The notes under the pieces were generated by a model. It was not told where the DNA came from. It searched no databases and was given only the letters and a program-made list of their open reading frames with translations. From the NCBI RefSeq assembly GCF_003116815.1, contig NZ_QDKQ01000037.1, positions 62,001 to 126,000 on the forward strand: a stretch of DNA of 64,000 nt, given 5' to 3'. Source of the DNA: Caulobacter endophyticus (GTDB lineage: Bacteria > Pseudomonadota > Alphaproteobacteria > Caulobacterales > Caulobacteraceae). This document shows positions 34,754-45,349 of the stretch, in pieces; within the stretch, counting starts at the first letter, position 1, and each line of letters begins with the position of its first letter. Both the position numbers and the translations under genes were made by a program.

Positions 34754-35820
34754 TGCTCGCCGGTGAGGCGCTCTCGAATGGTTATGCGTGTCCAAGCGTC
34801 TGCCACGCCGCCGTCATCGGCAGCTATAGCCTCAATCTGAACCTTGTTCTTGAGGGCTTCAGGTGACGCGGATAGTTCGATGTCGCCCCCGAACTTGAGG
34901 CGTCGACGCCGTAGGCGGTTACCCATTTGGGAGGTGTCGCGGACCACGGCGTTCGGGGTGAACCTTTTTGCGTTGAGGAAGTCCGCGAAAGGGTCCTGCA
35001 TGTCCTGCGGCAAGTAGCGGTTGCCGAACTGTTCGGCGGTGAAAGTCGGGTCCTGTTCGTCGCGCACGAAGACGTACAGGCTATCCATCACGTCCCGCTT
35101 TTTCTCCGGCTCCAGGTCAGATTTGCGTACGAATTCCCTTGTGAGGTCAAAGAAACGGGCCGTCTCATATGGTCCGTCACTGGGCAGGGCGCATCCCAGA
35201 AAACCTTCGTAAAAATAGGCGGCCGCAGCCTCTCGGTTACTTACCGAAATGTTGCTGTCGAAGACGAACGCCCGGCGACCGTCAGGTTTTGCCTTGGTGG
35301 TATCCTCAAACAACATAAGGCCGATCTTGTAGAGCCGGGTGGCTGGGGTCAGGAAAATGTTTTGCAAGAACTCGACAACCGCCTTCGAGCCGTCTTTGGA
35401 GCGGCGAAAGCCGGCTTGTGTCTCAGCCTTGATAACTCCTAAAAACGGCTGGGCTTTTGCGCCCACGGTGCCGTCAAAAACGATCAGCATTCCGCCCGGA
35501 ATACGGCGGGCCATTTGAGCGTCCGCCAACTTGTTAGCGATTGCCTGTGACCCGGCAAGAAAGTCCGTCGCGGGAGATCCGGCCAAGCTTTCTGCCAATT
35601 CGAGGAAACTGCCTGGGCCGTGCCGCGCGATGCGCATTTCAAGGCTTTGGCTTTGTCCCGATAATGCGTCAGTCATGCGGAGCCGGAAGGCCCCCAAGGC
35701 CTCGGGGCTGAGGTTCTCCAAGCCGTCGGCCAACACCGGCGACCTGATCGACTTGTCTTCATTGCGCTGGAACACTTCGTGCACCACGACGCGGTTCACC
35801 TTTAGGTTTTCAAATAGCAT
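34750..35820 (-). CDS. Nucleoid-associated protein homologue (NA37/NdpA/YejK family)
   Basis: A 356-residue protein whose layout follows E. coli YejK: an N-terminal strand block (LKVNRVVVHEVFQR), a central GGMLIVFDG / FLGVIKAET core, then a helical segment matching YejK's DDFTAEAQL region (ARFFDLTREFVRKSDLEPEK). FTAEQFGNRYLP follows, and a C-terminal LKFGGDIELSASPEALKNKV parallels YejK's KFAGSGGGLTINFD part. The family binds nucleoid DNA; its biochemical role is poorly known. ATG 35820 (MLFENLKV) follows GGGGAGGG with long spacing; upstream in-frame starts lack homology. Its stop overlaps the start of the RelA/SpoT gene, so the two are made together. It shares the AT-richer composition. Confidence 0.75.
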   Translation of the reverse strand: MLFENLKVNRVVVHEVFQRNEDKSIRSPVLADGLENLSPEALGAFRLRMTDALSGQSQSLEMRIARHGPGSFLELAESLAGSPATDFLAGSQAIANKLADAQMARRIPGGMLIVFDGTVGAKAQPFLGVIKAETQAGFRRSKDGSKAVVEFLQNIFLTPATRLYKIGLMLFEDTTKAKPDGRRAFVFDSNISVSNREAAAAYFYEGFLGCALPSDGPYETARFFDLTREFVRKSDLEPEKKRDVMDSLYVFVRDEQDPTFTAEQFGNRYLPQDMQDPFADFLNAKRFTPNAVVRDTSQMGNRLRRRRLKFGGDIELSASPEALKNKVQIEAIAADDGGVADAWTRITIRERLTGEQ

Positions 35821-36013
35821 TTGCGGATCATCCCTCCCCGGTAGTGAGGAGGTTGTTGCACGACCTGGGGGCGATCCGCAAACTACCGTCGCGGCATGAC
35901 AGGAACGGACGTAGAGGGTTTGCGCCAGCGGCACCAAGTGAGCTTCTAGCCGAAGCGTTGGTGGAGATCGTGTTCTTTCGCTTAGTCGAGAGCCCGATCT
36001 TGGCAGATAAGCC

Positions 36014-38290
<2,277 letters not shown>

Positions 38291-38330
38291 GGGCCAAATC
38301 TAGGCATCCGGGCGCGCGAAGGCCAGAGGG

Positions 38331-38355
38331 CCTGCTGACAGCGGGTGTCAGCAGG
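38331..38355. promoter_or_regulatory. Perfect 10-bp hairpin upstream of uvrB
   Basis: CCTGCTGACA-GCGGG-TGTCAGCAGG lies 41-65 bases before the uvrB start. No T-run follows on either strand. It could be an operator, an RNA hairpin in the uvrB leader, or the end signal of the leftward upstream gene. Confidence 0.45.
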
Positions 38356-38471
38356 TGGCGGTTGGCGGTGGGAGGAGGTGGAGCCGGCGATTTCCTGGTT
38401 CTTGACGGCAACTCCACGGTGACGATCGCCGCCGCCGCCGGGTGGGCCTGCGTGCCTTGCGAGCGCCGCCC

Positions 38472-40010
38472 TCAGTACCCGCCCGCGTAGTCGCCGCCGA
38501 GCGGGACGGTGATCGCGCGGCCGTATTCCTGCATCACCGAGACCACCTCGGGCCGGGCGACGAGGGCGCGGCGGCGGGCGTCCAGCTCGGCGTCGCGCGG
38601 CGGAACGACGGGCGGGCGCGGGCCGTCGCGGAAGGCCTTCAGCGCGTCGCCGCGCAGGGCCGGGTCGCGCAGGCGGCGGATCATCAGCTCGGCGGCCTCG
38701 TCGTCGCGTCCGGTGCAGAGCAGGGCGCCGGACAGGGCGTAGGGATTGTCGCGCCAGCCCTTGCGCAGCTTGTCGAGCGCCTTGCGGGCGGCGGCTTCGT
38801 CGCCGAGCTGGTGATGGGCGCAGGCGCGCAGCTCGTCCATCCACATCAGGCCGAACGGCGAGGCGATCGAGGCGTCGGCGGCGTCTACGGCCTTGAGGGT
38901 CTCGGCCGGGCGGTCCAGGCCGAGCAGCAGGGCGGCGCGGGCGGTGTTCTGGGTCAGCTGGTCCTTGGCGACAGGCCTGGCCAGCAGGGCGTCCGCCTCG
39001 TCGAAGCGGCCGACCTCGCCGAGCACGGCGGCCTGGATGGCGACCAGCATCGGACCCGACAGCTCGACGTCGTCGAAGGCCTCGCCGGCCTGCAGGCGGT
39101 CCAGGATCGCGGCGCCGACCGCGATCGCCTCGTCCCGGCGGCCCAGCGAGCGCAGGTGGTCGACGCGATAGGCTGCGCGCTTGAGGTTGTCGGGCTCGCG
39201 CCGGGCCTGCTCCTCGGCCTTGGCCAGGGCGGTCTGCAGCACCTTGGTCCAGTCGAAGCGGCCGGCGGCCTCCAACTGCGGCCACAGCGGCGCGAAGCGG
39301 CGGTCCTGGGCCACGGCGAGCAGCACATGCGGGCTGCTGGCGCGGTCCAGCACGGCGCCGGCGCGGGTCATGTCGCCATCGTCGGCGGCCAGCTGGGCGC
39401 GGACCAGGGCCCAGTCGTTGTCGACCTGGTCGTGGCCGTCCTCGGTGGGCCAGTCCAGGCCGCGCAGCAGGTCGAGCGCCCGGGTGCGGGCGGCCGGATC
39501 GTCCTTCAGGTCCTCGACCGTCTGGCCGTACATGTCGGGCGGCAGGGCGGTGACCTGGCTGGCGTCGGCGGCCACGGCGCGCTCCAGCGCCGCAAGCTCG
39601 CCCTTGCCGTCGTTGCGCGAGGCCGCGTCGGCCAGCAGCACCATGTTGGCCGAGGCCAGGATCGGCGGGGGCGTGTCGTCGCGGTCGAGGCGGCGGGCGG
39701 CCGACACCGCGCGCGGGTCGTCGAAGGTGCGGCAGACGACGACGGCGTAGAGCACCGCGTCGCGGCGGAAGGCGTCCAGCGCGTCGAAGCCGCGCCGGGC
39801 CACCAGGGCGTCGACCTGGTCGCCGAGATCGGCCGGGCACTGCTCGGCGCCGTAGGAGGCCTCGACCGTGGGCAGGTCCATCATCCGGGCGATCACCGCG
39901 TCGGCGTCGCGCGCCAGGTCGGGGGCGCTGGCGGTCGGGGCGGCCAGCGCCGGCATGGCCGCCAGGGACAGCGCCGCGGCCACGGCGGCGAGTTCCAGTT
40001 TCACGGTCAT
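38472..40010 (-). CDS. Exported TPR-like helical-repeat protein, unknown function
   Basis: A 512-residue protein with a Sec signal peptide (MTVKLELAAVAAALSLAAMPALAAP). It is otherwise almost entirely alpha-helical, with repeated pairs of helices ending in patterns such as RAGAVLDRASSPHVLLA, EADALLARPVAKDQLTQNTARAALLLGL and AARKALDKLRKGWRDNPYALSGALLC. These are reminiscent of TPR/SEL1 repeats used for protein binding. Cysteines are few. ATG 40010 follows GGGGA. It is divergent from a VIT-domain protein, also exported, across a 130-base promoter region, suggesting a shared process in the envelope. I do not recognise a named family. Confidence 0.7.
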   Translation of the reverse strand: MTVKLELAAVAAALSLAAMPALAAPTASAPDLARDADAVIARMMDLPTVEASYGAEQCPADLGDQVDALVARRGFDALDAFRRDAVLYAVVVCRTFDDPRAVSAARRLDRDDTPPPILASANMVLLADAASRNDGKGELAALERAVAADASQVTALPPDMYGQTVEDLKDDPAARTRALDLLRGLDWPTEDGHDQVDNDWALVRAQLAADDGDMTRAGAVLDRASSPHVLLAVAQDRRFAPLWPQLEAAGRFDWTKVLQTALAKAEEQARREPDNLKRAAYRVDHLRSLGRRDEAIAVGAAILDRLQAGEAFDDVELSGPMLVAIQAAVLGEVGRFDEADALLARPVAKDQLTQNTARAALLLGLDRPAETLKAVDAADASIASPFGLMWMDELRACAHHQLGDEAAARKALDKLRKGWRDNPYALSGALLCTGRDDEAAELMIRRLRDPALRGDALKAFRDGPRPPVVPPRDAELDARRRALVARPEVVSVMQEYGRAITVPLGGDYAGGY

Positions 40011-40140
40011 GCAGAGTCCCCGGTCACAGGCGACTAAGACCACGCGGTCGCCCGCTCCGCAACGGCCGGCCTCGGAGAACGACTTTACGGGAGTCCTGGC
40101 GACGGCTTACAAGCTTGAGTAGTCGCGTTGGGGGGATGTG

Positions 40141-42954
40141 ATGCGTTTTGCCTGGATCGTCCTGGTCGCGGCCCTGGCCGCCGGCGGCGCGAGCGTCGCC
40201 GCGCCCGCCGCCAATCCGTCCCTCAAGTCCATTATCCATGACGGCGGCGATCCGGACGCACGGCCCGACGTCATGCGGCTGGCCGCGCTGAAGATCGAGG
40301 TGGTGATCGTCGGCGGCCTGGCGCGCACCCAGGTCGAGGCGCGGTTCGCCAATCCCACCGACCAGGAGGTCGAGGCCGACTTCACCCTGGCCCTGCCGGC
40401 CGGGGCGGTGGTCGACGGCTATGCGCTGGATATCGACGAGGTGATGGTCGACGGGGTGCTGACCGGCAAGCGCCAGGCCCGCGAGGTCTATGAAGACCGG
40501 GTGCGGGCGGGCATCGACCCTGGCCTGGCCGAGGTGACCGAAGACGGCGGCTTCCACACGCAGGTCTATCCGGTGCCGAGGAACGGCGAGCGGACCATCC
40601 GGCTGTCCTACGCGGCGCCGCTGGCGGCGGACGGCGGTTTCGCCCTGCCGCTGGTCGCCGGCGAGCCCGTGGGCGAGGTCCAGGTCAAGGTGACGGTGCT
40701 GGGCGCGCAGGCTCGCCCCGTGGTGAGCGCGCCGGGGGGGCTGGTCCTGGCCTGGACGCAAGGGGCGGACGGCGACGTCGCCACGGGCTCGGCCAGGGAT
40801 GTGCGGCTGGACGGCGCGCTGTCGGTGGGGGCCTGGCGTCCGGCCTCGCCGCTGGAGCTGAGCCGGCGGGCCGACGGCGAGCGGTTCTTCGAGCTGATCC
40901 TGCCCTACGACGCCAGGGCCGCCAGCGTGCGGGCGCTGCGGATCTACTGGGACCGGTCGCGTTCGCGCCGTGACGACGATCTGGCCGGCGAGATCGCCCT
41001 GCTGTCGCGCTATGTCGACGCCGTCCGGCCGGCCAGCGTCGAGCTGGTGACCTTCGCCAGCGACGCCCCGACCGTTCAGGCCCTGGCGGCGCCTACCGGC
41101 GAGGCCCTGGCTGCGGCCCTGGCGGCGGTGCGCTATGGCGGAGCCAGCACGCTGGGCCCGGCGCTGGCGGCGGGCAAGACGGCGGCCGACACCTGCGTCT
41201 TCGTTTCCGACGGCCGCATGACCCTGGGATCCTGGGCGGCCAGGCCGCCGGCCTGCCGGGTCTTTGCGCTGTCGAGCGCCGGGGACGCCGATCGCAACTT
41301 CCTGTCGACCCTGGCGGCCCGGGGCGGCGGCCAGCATGTCGACCTGGCGGCGATCGATGCGGGCGCGGGCCTGGCGCGGCTGACCAGCGCGGGCGCCCCG
41401 CCTTTCAAGCTGACCGCCGGAGGACGGCCGGCGGACTATCGCCTGATCGCCGGGCCGGCCGGTCGTTGGCACATCCTGGGCAAGGCGCCCAGGACGGGGC
41501 GACTGGTGTTCACTGGTCCCGACGGCGTCCGGCGCGCCTTCGCCCTGGCTGACTTGCCGGTACGGAACTTCCCCGGCGCGGGCGCCATCTGGGGGCGCGA
41601 GACGATCGCCGAACTGCTGGCCACCGACCGTCCCGACCGCGACCAGGCCCTGGCGCTGGCGCGGCGCTACAACGTGGCGAGCGGCGAGGCCAGCTTCGTG
41701 GTGATGGAAGACGCCTACGACTATGTGCAGGCCGGCGTCGCGCCGCCGCCCTCGGCGGGCGAGGAGATCGCCGCCGACTATCGCGAGGCCCTGGCCGAGC
41801 AGACGGCCGAAAAGGCCAGCTTCGCGGCCGACCGGCTGGAGACGATGATCGAGGCCTGGAACGAGCAGAAGCGCTGGTGGCGCAGCAAGCCGGGCGAGGA
41901 CTTCGACGGGGAGGCCCGCGGGGGCTACGGCGGAGGCGGCGGCTTCGGGGGCGAAGGCCTCGATGAGATCGTCGTGACCGGCGTGCGCCATGAGCCGACC
42001 ATCGCCATCCAGACCGCCGAGTGGAACCCCGACCGTCCCTATCTGAAGGCGCTGGCCGCGGCTCCGAGTCCGGCGGCCTGGGCCGAGCGGTTCGCGGCCC
42101 TGGAGGCCAGCGACGGCCAGGCTCCGGCCTTCTATTTCGACGTCGCCGAGCAGTCGTTCCGCGCCGGGCGGCGCGACCAGGCGGTGGCCGTGGCGCTGAA
42201 CGCCCTGGAACTGCCGTCGGCGGGGGTGAAGACGTTGTCGGTGCTGGCCGACCGGATGACGCGCTATGGCGAGTTCGATCATGCGGTGTGGCTGTACGAG
42301 CGGATCCTGTTCCTGGATATCGACCGTCCGCAGCCGCGCCGCGACCTGGCGCTGGCGCTGATCGCGCGGGGCGAGGCGCGCAAGGGCAGGGCGCGCGAGG
42401 CCGACTGGCGCCGGGCGCTCGACCTGCTGAACGCGGTGATCGTCACCCCCTGGAGCGACGCCTACGACGGCGTGGAGTTGGTCGCGCTGATGGAGGCCAA
42501 CGGCCTGGTCGCGCGCATGGCGGCGCTGGGCATGGAGCAGAACGTGCTCGACCGGCGGCTGACGGCGCGGCTCGACGTCGACCTCCGCGTGGTCATGGAG
42601 TGGAACACCGACAAGAGCGACATGGACCTGTGGGTCGACGAACCCACTGGCGAACGGGCGATGTACAGCAACGCCGCCACCGACATAGGCGGTCGGCTGT
42701 CGAACGACATGACCTCGGGCTACGGCCCGGAGGAGTACCTGCTGCGGCGCGCGCCGTCGGGCGACTATGTGGTCACCGGCGACGTCTTCGCGCCCGACCG
42801 CCTCGACCCCAACGGCCCCACGGTGGTGCGGGTGCGGCTCTACAGGAACTGGGGACGGCGCAACCAGGCCGAGGAGCGTTTCGAGATCGAGCTGCAGGCC
42901 GGCCAGACCGACGAGGCGGTGCTGGGTCGCTTCAAGGTCGACCGGGGCCGCTAG
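40141..42954 (+). CDS. Exported VIT-domain / vWA-like / DUF2135 protein with internal TonB-receptor-like motif
   Basis: A 937-residue exported protein. A signal peptide (to about residue 24) is followed by a VIT domain at about 40-160 (ARFANPTDQEVEADFTLALP, KRQAREVYEDRV). A degenerate von Willebrand A-like region at about 270-410 shows the FVSDG pattern without a clear MIDAS. At 591-616 there is a Gly-rich linker ending DEIVVTGVR, the motif normally found at the N-terminus of TonB-dependent receptors. Helical repeats lie at about 640-810, and a DUF2135-like domain follows from 820 (WNTDKSDMDLWVDEP). VIT proteins are usually adhesive or scaffolding. GTG 40138 is an alternative start one codon earlier. 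It overlaps the convergent DUF1810 gene by four bases. Confidence 0.8.
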   Translation: MRFAWIVLVAALAAGGASVAAPAANPSLKSIIHDGGDPDARPDVMRLAALKIEVVIVGGLARTQVEARFANPTDQEVEADFTLALPAGAVVDGYALDIDEVMVDGVLTGKRQAREVYEDRVRAGIDPGLAEVTEDGGFHTQVYPVPRNGERTIRLSYAAPLAADGGFALPLVAGEPVGEVQVKVTVLGAQARPVVSAPGGLVLAWTQGADGDVATGSARDVRLDGALSVGAWRPASPLELSRRADGERFFELILPYDARAASVRALRIYWDRSRSRRDDDLAGEIALLSRYVDAVRPASVELVTFASDAPTVQALAAPTGEALAAALAAVRYGGASTLGPALAAGKTAADTCVFVSDGRMTLGSWAARPPACRVFALSSAGDADRNFLSTLAARGGGQHVDLAAIDAGAGLARLTSAGAPPFKLTAGGRPADYRLIAGPAGRWHILGKAPRTGRLVFTGPDGVRRAFALADLPVRNFPGAGAIWGRETIAELLATDRPDRDQALALARRYNVASGEASFVVMEDAYDYVQAGVAPPPSAGEEIAADYREALAEQTAEKASFAADRLETMIEAWNEQKRWWRSKPGEDFDGEARGGYGGGGGFGGEGLDEIVVTGVRHEPTIAIQTAEWNPDRPYLKALAAAPSPAAWAERFAALEASDGQAPAFYFDVAEQSFRAGRRDQAVAVALNALELPSAGVKTLSVLADRMTRYGEFDHAVWLYERILFLDIDRPQPRRDLALALIARGEARKGRAREADWRRALDLLNAVIVTPWSDAYDGVELVALMEANGLVARMAALGMEQNVLDRRLTARLDVDLRVVMEWNTDKSDMDLWVDEPTGERAMYSNAATDIGGRLSNDMTSGYGPEEYLLRRAPSGDYVVTGDVFAPDRLDPNGPTVVRVRLYRNWGRRNQAEERFEIELQAGQTDEAVLGRFKVDRGR

Positions 42955-43370
42955 TCGCCGAGGCGAGCCAGGGTCAGCGGGTCGTCCTGTCCGCCGAAAT
43001 ACCGGGCCAGGGCGGCGCGAAAGCGCGGCTCGTCCGGCGAGGCGGCGGCGAACAGGGTGAGGCTGGAGCGCAGCTTCATGTCGTCGGGCGAGCCGAACAC
43101 GGCGTGGGCGTCGTCGCCGGGCAGGGCGAGTATGGCCTCGACGCAGGCGATCAGGCGCGGCCCCAGCACCGGGTGGTCCAGATAGGCCCGGGCCTCGTCC
43201 AGCCCGGCGATCGCATAGAACTGCGCCGTCGGGCTGCGGCCAAGCCCCTCGACCTGCGGGAAGACGAACCACATCCAGTGCGTCCGCTTGCGCCCTTGCC
43301 GCAGTTCGGCGAGGGCGGCGTCGTAGGCACCGGCCTGGGCGTCGAGGAAGCGGGTCAGGTCGTGGGGCAT
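42951..43370 (-). CDS. DUF1810-family protein
   Basis: A 139-residue soluble protein with the DUF1810 signature near residues 25-45 (GRKRTHWMWFVFPQVEGLG) and the following SPTAQFYAIAGLDEARAYLDHPVLGPRL. Length and start match the family. Function is unknown; remote similarity to ADP-ribose-binding or NADAR-like folds has been suggested for such proteins, but nothing in this sequence tests that. It is convergent with, and overlaps by four bases, the VIT gene, and lies upstream of the LysR gene's 3' end on the same strand. Confidence 0.88.
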   Translation of the reverse strand: MPHDLTRFLDAQAGAYDAALAELRQGRKRTHWMWFVFPQVEGLGRSPTAQFYAIAGLDEARAYLDHPVLGPRLIACVEAILALPGDDAHAVFGSPDDMKLRSSLTLFAAASPDEPRFRAALARYFGGQDDPLTLARLGD

Positions 43371-43416
43371 GGCGCCCTGTCGGGGTGTGCGCAGGGTGAA
43401 CGCCTAAGTCCTGAAT

Positions 43417-44307
43417 TCAGTCGGCCGCCTTCGCCAGTTGCTGGGCCGCCCAGTCGATGAACACCCGCGTGCGGGGCGAGAGCTGGCGGTCGCGGGGCCA
43501 GAGGAGGTGGACGGGCGTAGGCGTCGGGGGATGGGCGGCCAGCACCTCGACCAGGGCGCCCGAGGCCAGGTGCTCCTGCGCGCGGTAGCGGGGGACCTGG
43601 ATCAGGCCAAGGCCCAGCAGGCCCATGGCCAGGGAGCTTTCGGCGCTTGCGACCACGACCTCGGCGGGGACCTGGACCTGGCGGACGGCGCCGTTCTCGG
43701 TGACCTCCAGCGGATGCCAGCCGCCGTCGGGATGGGCGAAGCCGACCATGCGGTGGCGGGGCAGGTCGGCGGGAGAGGTCGGCGCGCCATGGCGCTCGAC
43801 ATAGGCCGGGGCCGCGCAGGTGACCTCGGGCAGCAGGGCCACGCGGCGGGCGGCCATCTGGCCGTCGGCCGGCGTCCCCAGGCGCAGCACGCAATCGACG
43901 CCCTCGGCGACCAGGTCGACCAGCCGGTCGCCCTCGGTCATGCGCAGGCGCAGCTCGGGATAGGCGGCCAGGAAGTCGGGCAGGCCGGGCAGCAGGAAGC
44001 GGCGGGCCAGGGCGCCCTGGACGTCGACGCGCAGCTCGCCGCGCGGGCTGGCGCGGTGGAAGGCGTTCTCGGTCTCGTCGAGCTCGTCCAGCAGCTTCAG
44101 GCAGCGGCGGTAATAGGCCTCGCCGTCGAGGGTGGGCGCCACCGCGCGGGTTGTACGCTGCAGCAGCCGCACGCCCAGCCGCGCCTCCAGCTGCTGCACG
44201 GCCTCGGTGGCGGTGGAGCGGGGCAGGGAGAGGTCGGCGGCGGCCTTGGTGAAGCTGCGGCGTTCGACGATGCGGGTAAAGAGGCGCATGGCCTCGAAGC
44301 GATCCAC
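43417..44307 (-). CDS. LysR-family transcriptional regulator
   Basis: A 296-residue regulator with the N-terminal winged helix-turn-helix (FTRIVERRSFTKAAADLSLPRSTATEAVQQLEARLGVRLLQRTTR) and the two-lobed substrate-binding domain. Subfamily features (MRLFTRIVE start, HRMVGFAHPDGGW loop) fit the CrgA/DsdC-like group that often regulates an adjacent oxidoreductase. GTG 44307 gives MDRFEAM; ATG 44289 is an alternative. It is divergent from an SDR gene, and an 18-base inverted repeat lies between them, the standard arrangement for a LysR regulator and its target. Confidence 0.92.
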   Translation of the reverse strand: MDRFEAMRLFTRIVERRSFTKAAADLSLPRSTATEAVQQLEARLGVRLLQRTTRAVAPTLDGEAYYRRCLKLLDELDETENAFHRASPRGELRVDVQGALARRFLLPGLPDFLAAYPELRLRMTEGDRLVDLVAEGVDCVLRLGTPADGQMAARRVALLPEVTCAAPAYVERHGAPTSPADLPRHRMVGFAHPDGGWHPLEVTENGAVRQVQVPAEVVVASAESSLAMGLLGLGLIQVPRYRAQEHLASGALVEVLAAHPPTPTPVHLLWPRDRQLSPRTRVFIDWAAQQLAKAAD

Positions 44308-44322
44308 GGCGCGTGCTCCGAT

Positions 44323-44340
44323 TATTCGGTTATGCGAATA
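44323..44340. promoter_or_regulatory. Candidate LysR operator between divergent genes
   Basis: TATTCG-GTTATG-CGAATA is a perfect 6-base inverted repeat in an AT-rich pocket between the LysR gene and the SDR gene. It is placed 16 bases upstream of the LysR start, as expected for autoregulation and control of the divergent target. Confidence 0.55.
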
Positions 44341-44425
44341 GTGATGCCGATGATTGGGTGATTATTCAATCGCGGCGCTGGGCCATAGTCGCCTCATATC
44401 GTTCCCAAGCCCCAAGGAGGCCCCC

Positions 44426-45163
44426 ATGACCACGACCCTCAAGACCGCCCTGGTGACCGGGGCCTCGGGCGGCATCGGCGCGGCCGTGGCGCGGCGCCTG
44501 GCGGCCGATGGCTTCGCGGTGGTCGTCCACTACGGCGGCCGGGCCCTGCCGGCGGAGACGCTGGTCGCCGAGATCGAGGCCGCCGGCGGCAAGGCGATCG
44601 CCGCCCAGGCCGACGTGGCCGATCCCGCCGCGGCGGCGGCGATGTTCGCGGCCGGCGAGGCGGCGTTCGGCGGGATCGACGTGGTGGTCGCCAACGCCGG
44701 GGTCCTGGATCTGGCCCCGGTCGCGGAAATGTCGGACGAGGCCTTCGACCGCACCATCGCCGTCAACCTGAAAGGCGCGTTCAACGTGCTGCGTGAGGCG
44801 GCGCGGCGGGTGCGGACCGGCGGCCGGATCGTCAGCCTCTCGACCAGCGTGGTCGGCATGCTGCTGCCGTCGTACGGCGCCTATGCGGCCTCGAAGGCAG
44901 CGGTGGAGACCCTGACCCAGATCCTGGCCAAGGAGCTGCGCGGCCGCGAGATCACCGCCAACGTCGTCTCGCCCGGCCCGACGGCGACGCCGCTGTTCTT
45001 CGAGGGCAAGTCGCCCGAACTGATCGAGCGCCTGGCCAAGGCCCCGCCGCTGGAGCGCCTGGGCACGCCGGAAGACATCGCCGGCGTCATCGCGTTCCTG
45101 GCCGGTCCCGACGGGACCTGGGTCAACGGCCAGGTGCTGCGGGCCAACGGCGGGATCGTCTGA
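44426..45163 (+). CDS. Short-chain dehydrogenase/reductase (SDR)
   Basis: A 245-residue classical SDR. The cofactor site is TGASGGIG (residues 12-19), with NAG in VVANAG. The active site comprises Ser in IVSLSTSVVG and YxxxK in YGAYAASKAAVE, and the C-terminal glycine-rich NGQVLRANGGIV is typical. It reduces or oxidises a small carbonyl/alcohol substrate with NAD(P)(H). Absence of an acidic residue at the first strand end (VHYGGR) favours NADPH. AAGGAGG precedes the ATG. It is divergent from the LysR regulator and followed by a strong terminator. Confidence 0.93.
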   Translation: MTTTLKTALVTGASGGIGAAVARRLAADGFAVVVHYGGRALPAETLVAEIEAAGGKAIAAQADVADPAAAAAMFAAGEAAFGGIDVVVANAGVLDLAPVAEMSDEAFDRTIAVNLKGAFNVLREAARRVRTGGRIVSLSTSVVGMLLPSYGAYAASKAAVETLTQILAKELRGREITANVVSPGPTATPLFFEGKSPELIERLAKAPPLERLGTPEDIAGVIAFLAGPDGTWVNGQVLRANGGIV

Positions 45164-45203
45164 GCCGCCGCGCGTCACGCTGGACTCAGAATGAAAAGGG
45201 AAG

Positions 45204-45234
45204 GGGGCGCGGCCGACGGCTGCGCCCCTTTTTT
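45204..45234 (+). terminator. Rho-independent terminator of the SDR gene
   Basis: An 11-bp stem with one G-U pair (GGGGCGCGGCC-GAC-GGCTGCGCCCC, 45204-45228) is followed by TTTTTT. It ends about 40 bases after the SDR stop. Confidence 0.9.
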
Positions 45235-45260
45235 ATTACGAACAATTCAGAGAACGGCGG

Positions 45261-45298
45261 TTGACCCAAAAACATACTGTGTGACATACAGTGTGTAT
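45261..45298 (+). promoter_or_regulatory. PadR promoter with inverted-repeat operator
   Basis: A -35-like TTGACC (45261-45266) precedes the inverted repeat ACTGT-GTGACAT-ACAGT (45276-45292) within ATACTGT...ACAGTGTGTAT. Two further direct copies of CACAC(T/C)ATGTG follow to about 45325. PadR regulators bind such ATAC/GTAT-type repeats and usually repress their own operon, so autoregulation is likely. The -10 element is not clear. Confidence 0.55.
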
Positions 45299-45349
45299 CG
45301 CACACTATGTGCTGCACACCATGTGACGCACACCAAAACGGGCACGCCA

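Noticed and set aside
38291..38471. LexA (SOS) box upstream of uvrB
   Set aside because: No GAAC-N7-GAAC or GTTC-N7-GTTC pair with the right spacing was found.
40024..43272. A 1082-codon frame opposite the VIT-domain gene
   Set aside because: It is an antisense shadow; the rightward frame has a signal peptide, VIT and DUF2135 features and a ribosome-binding site.
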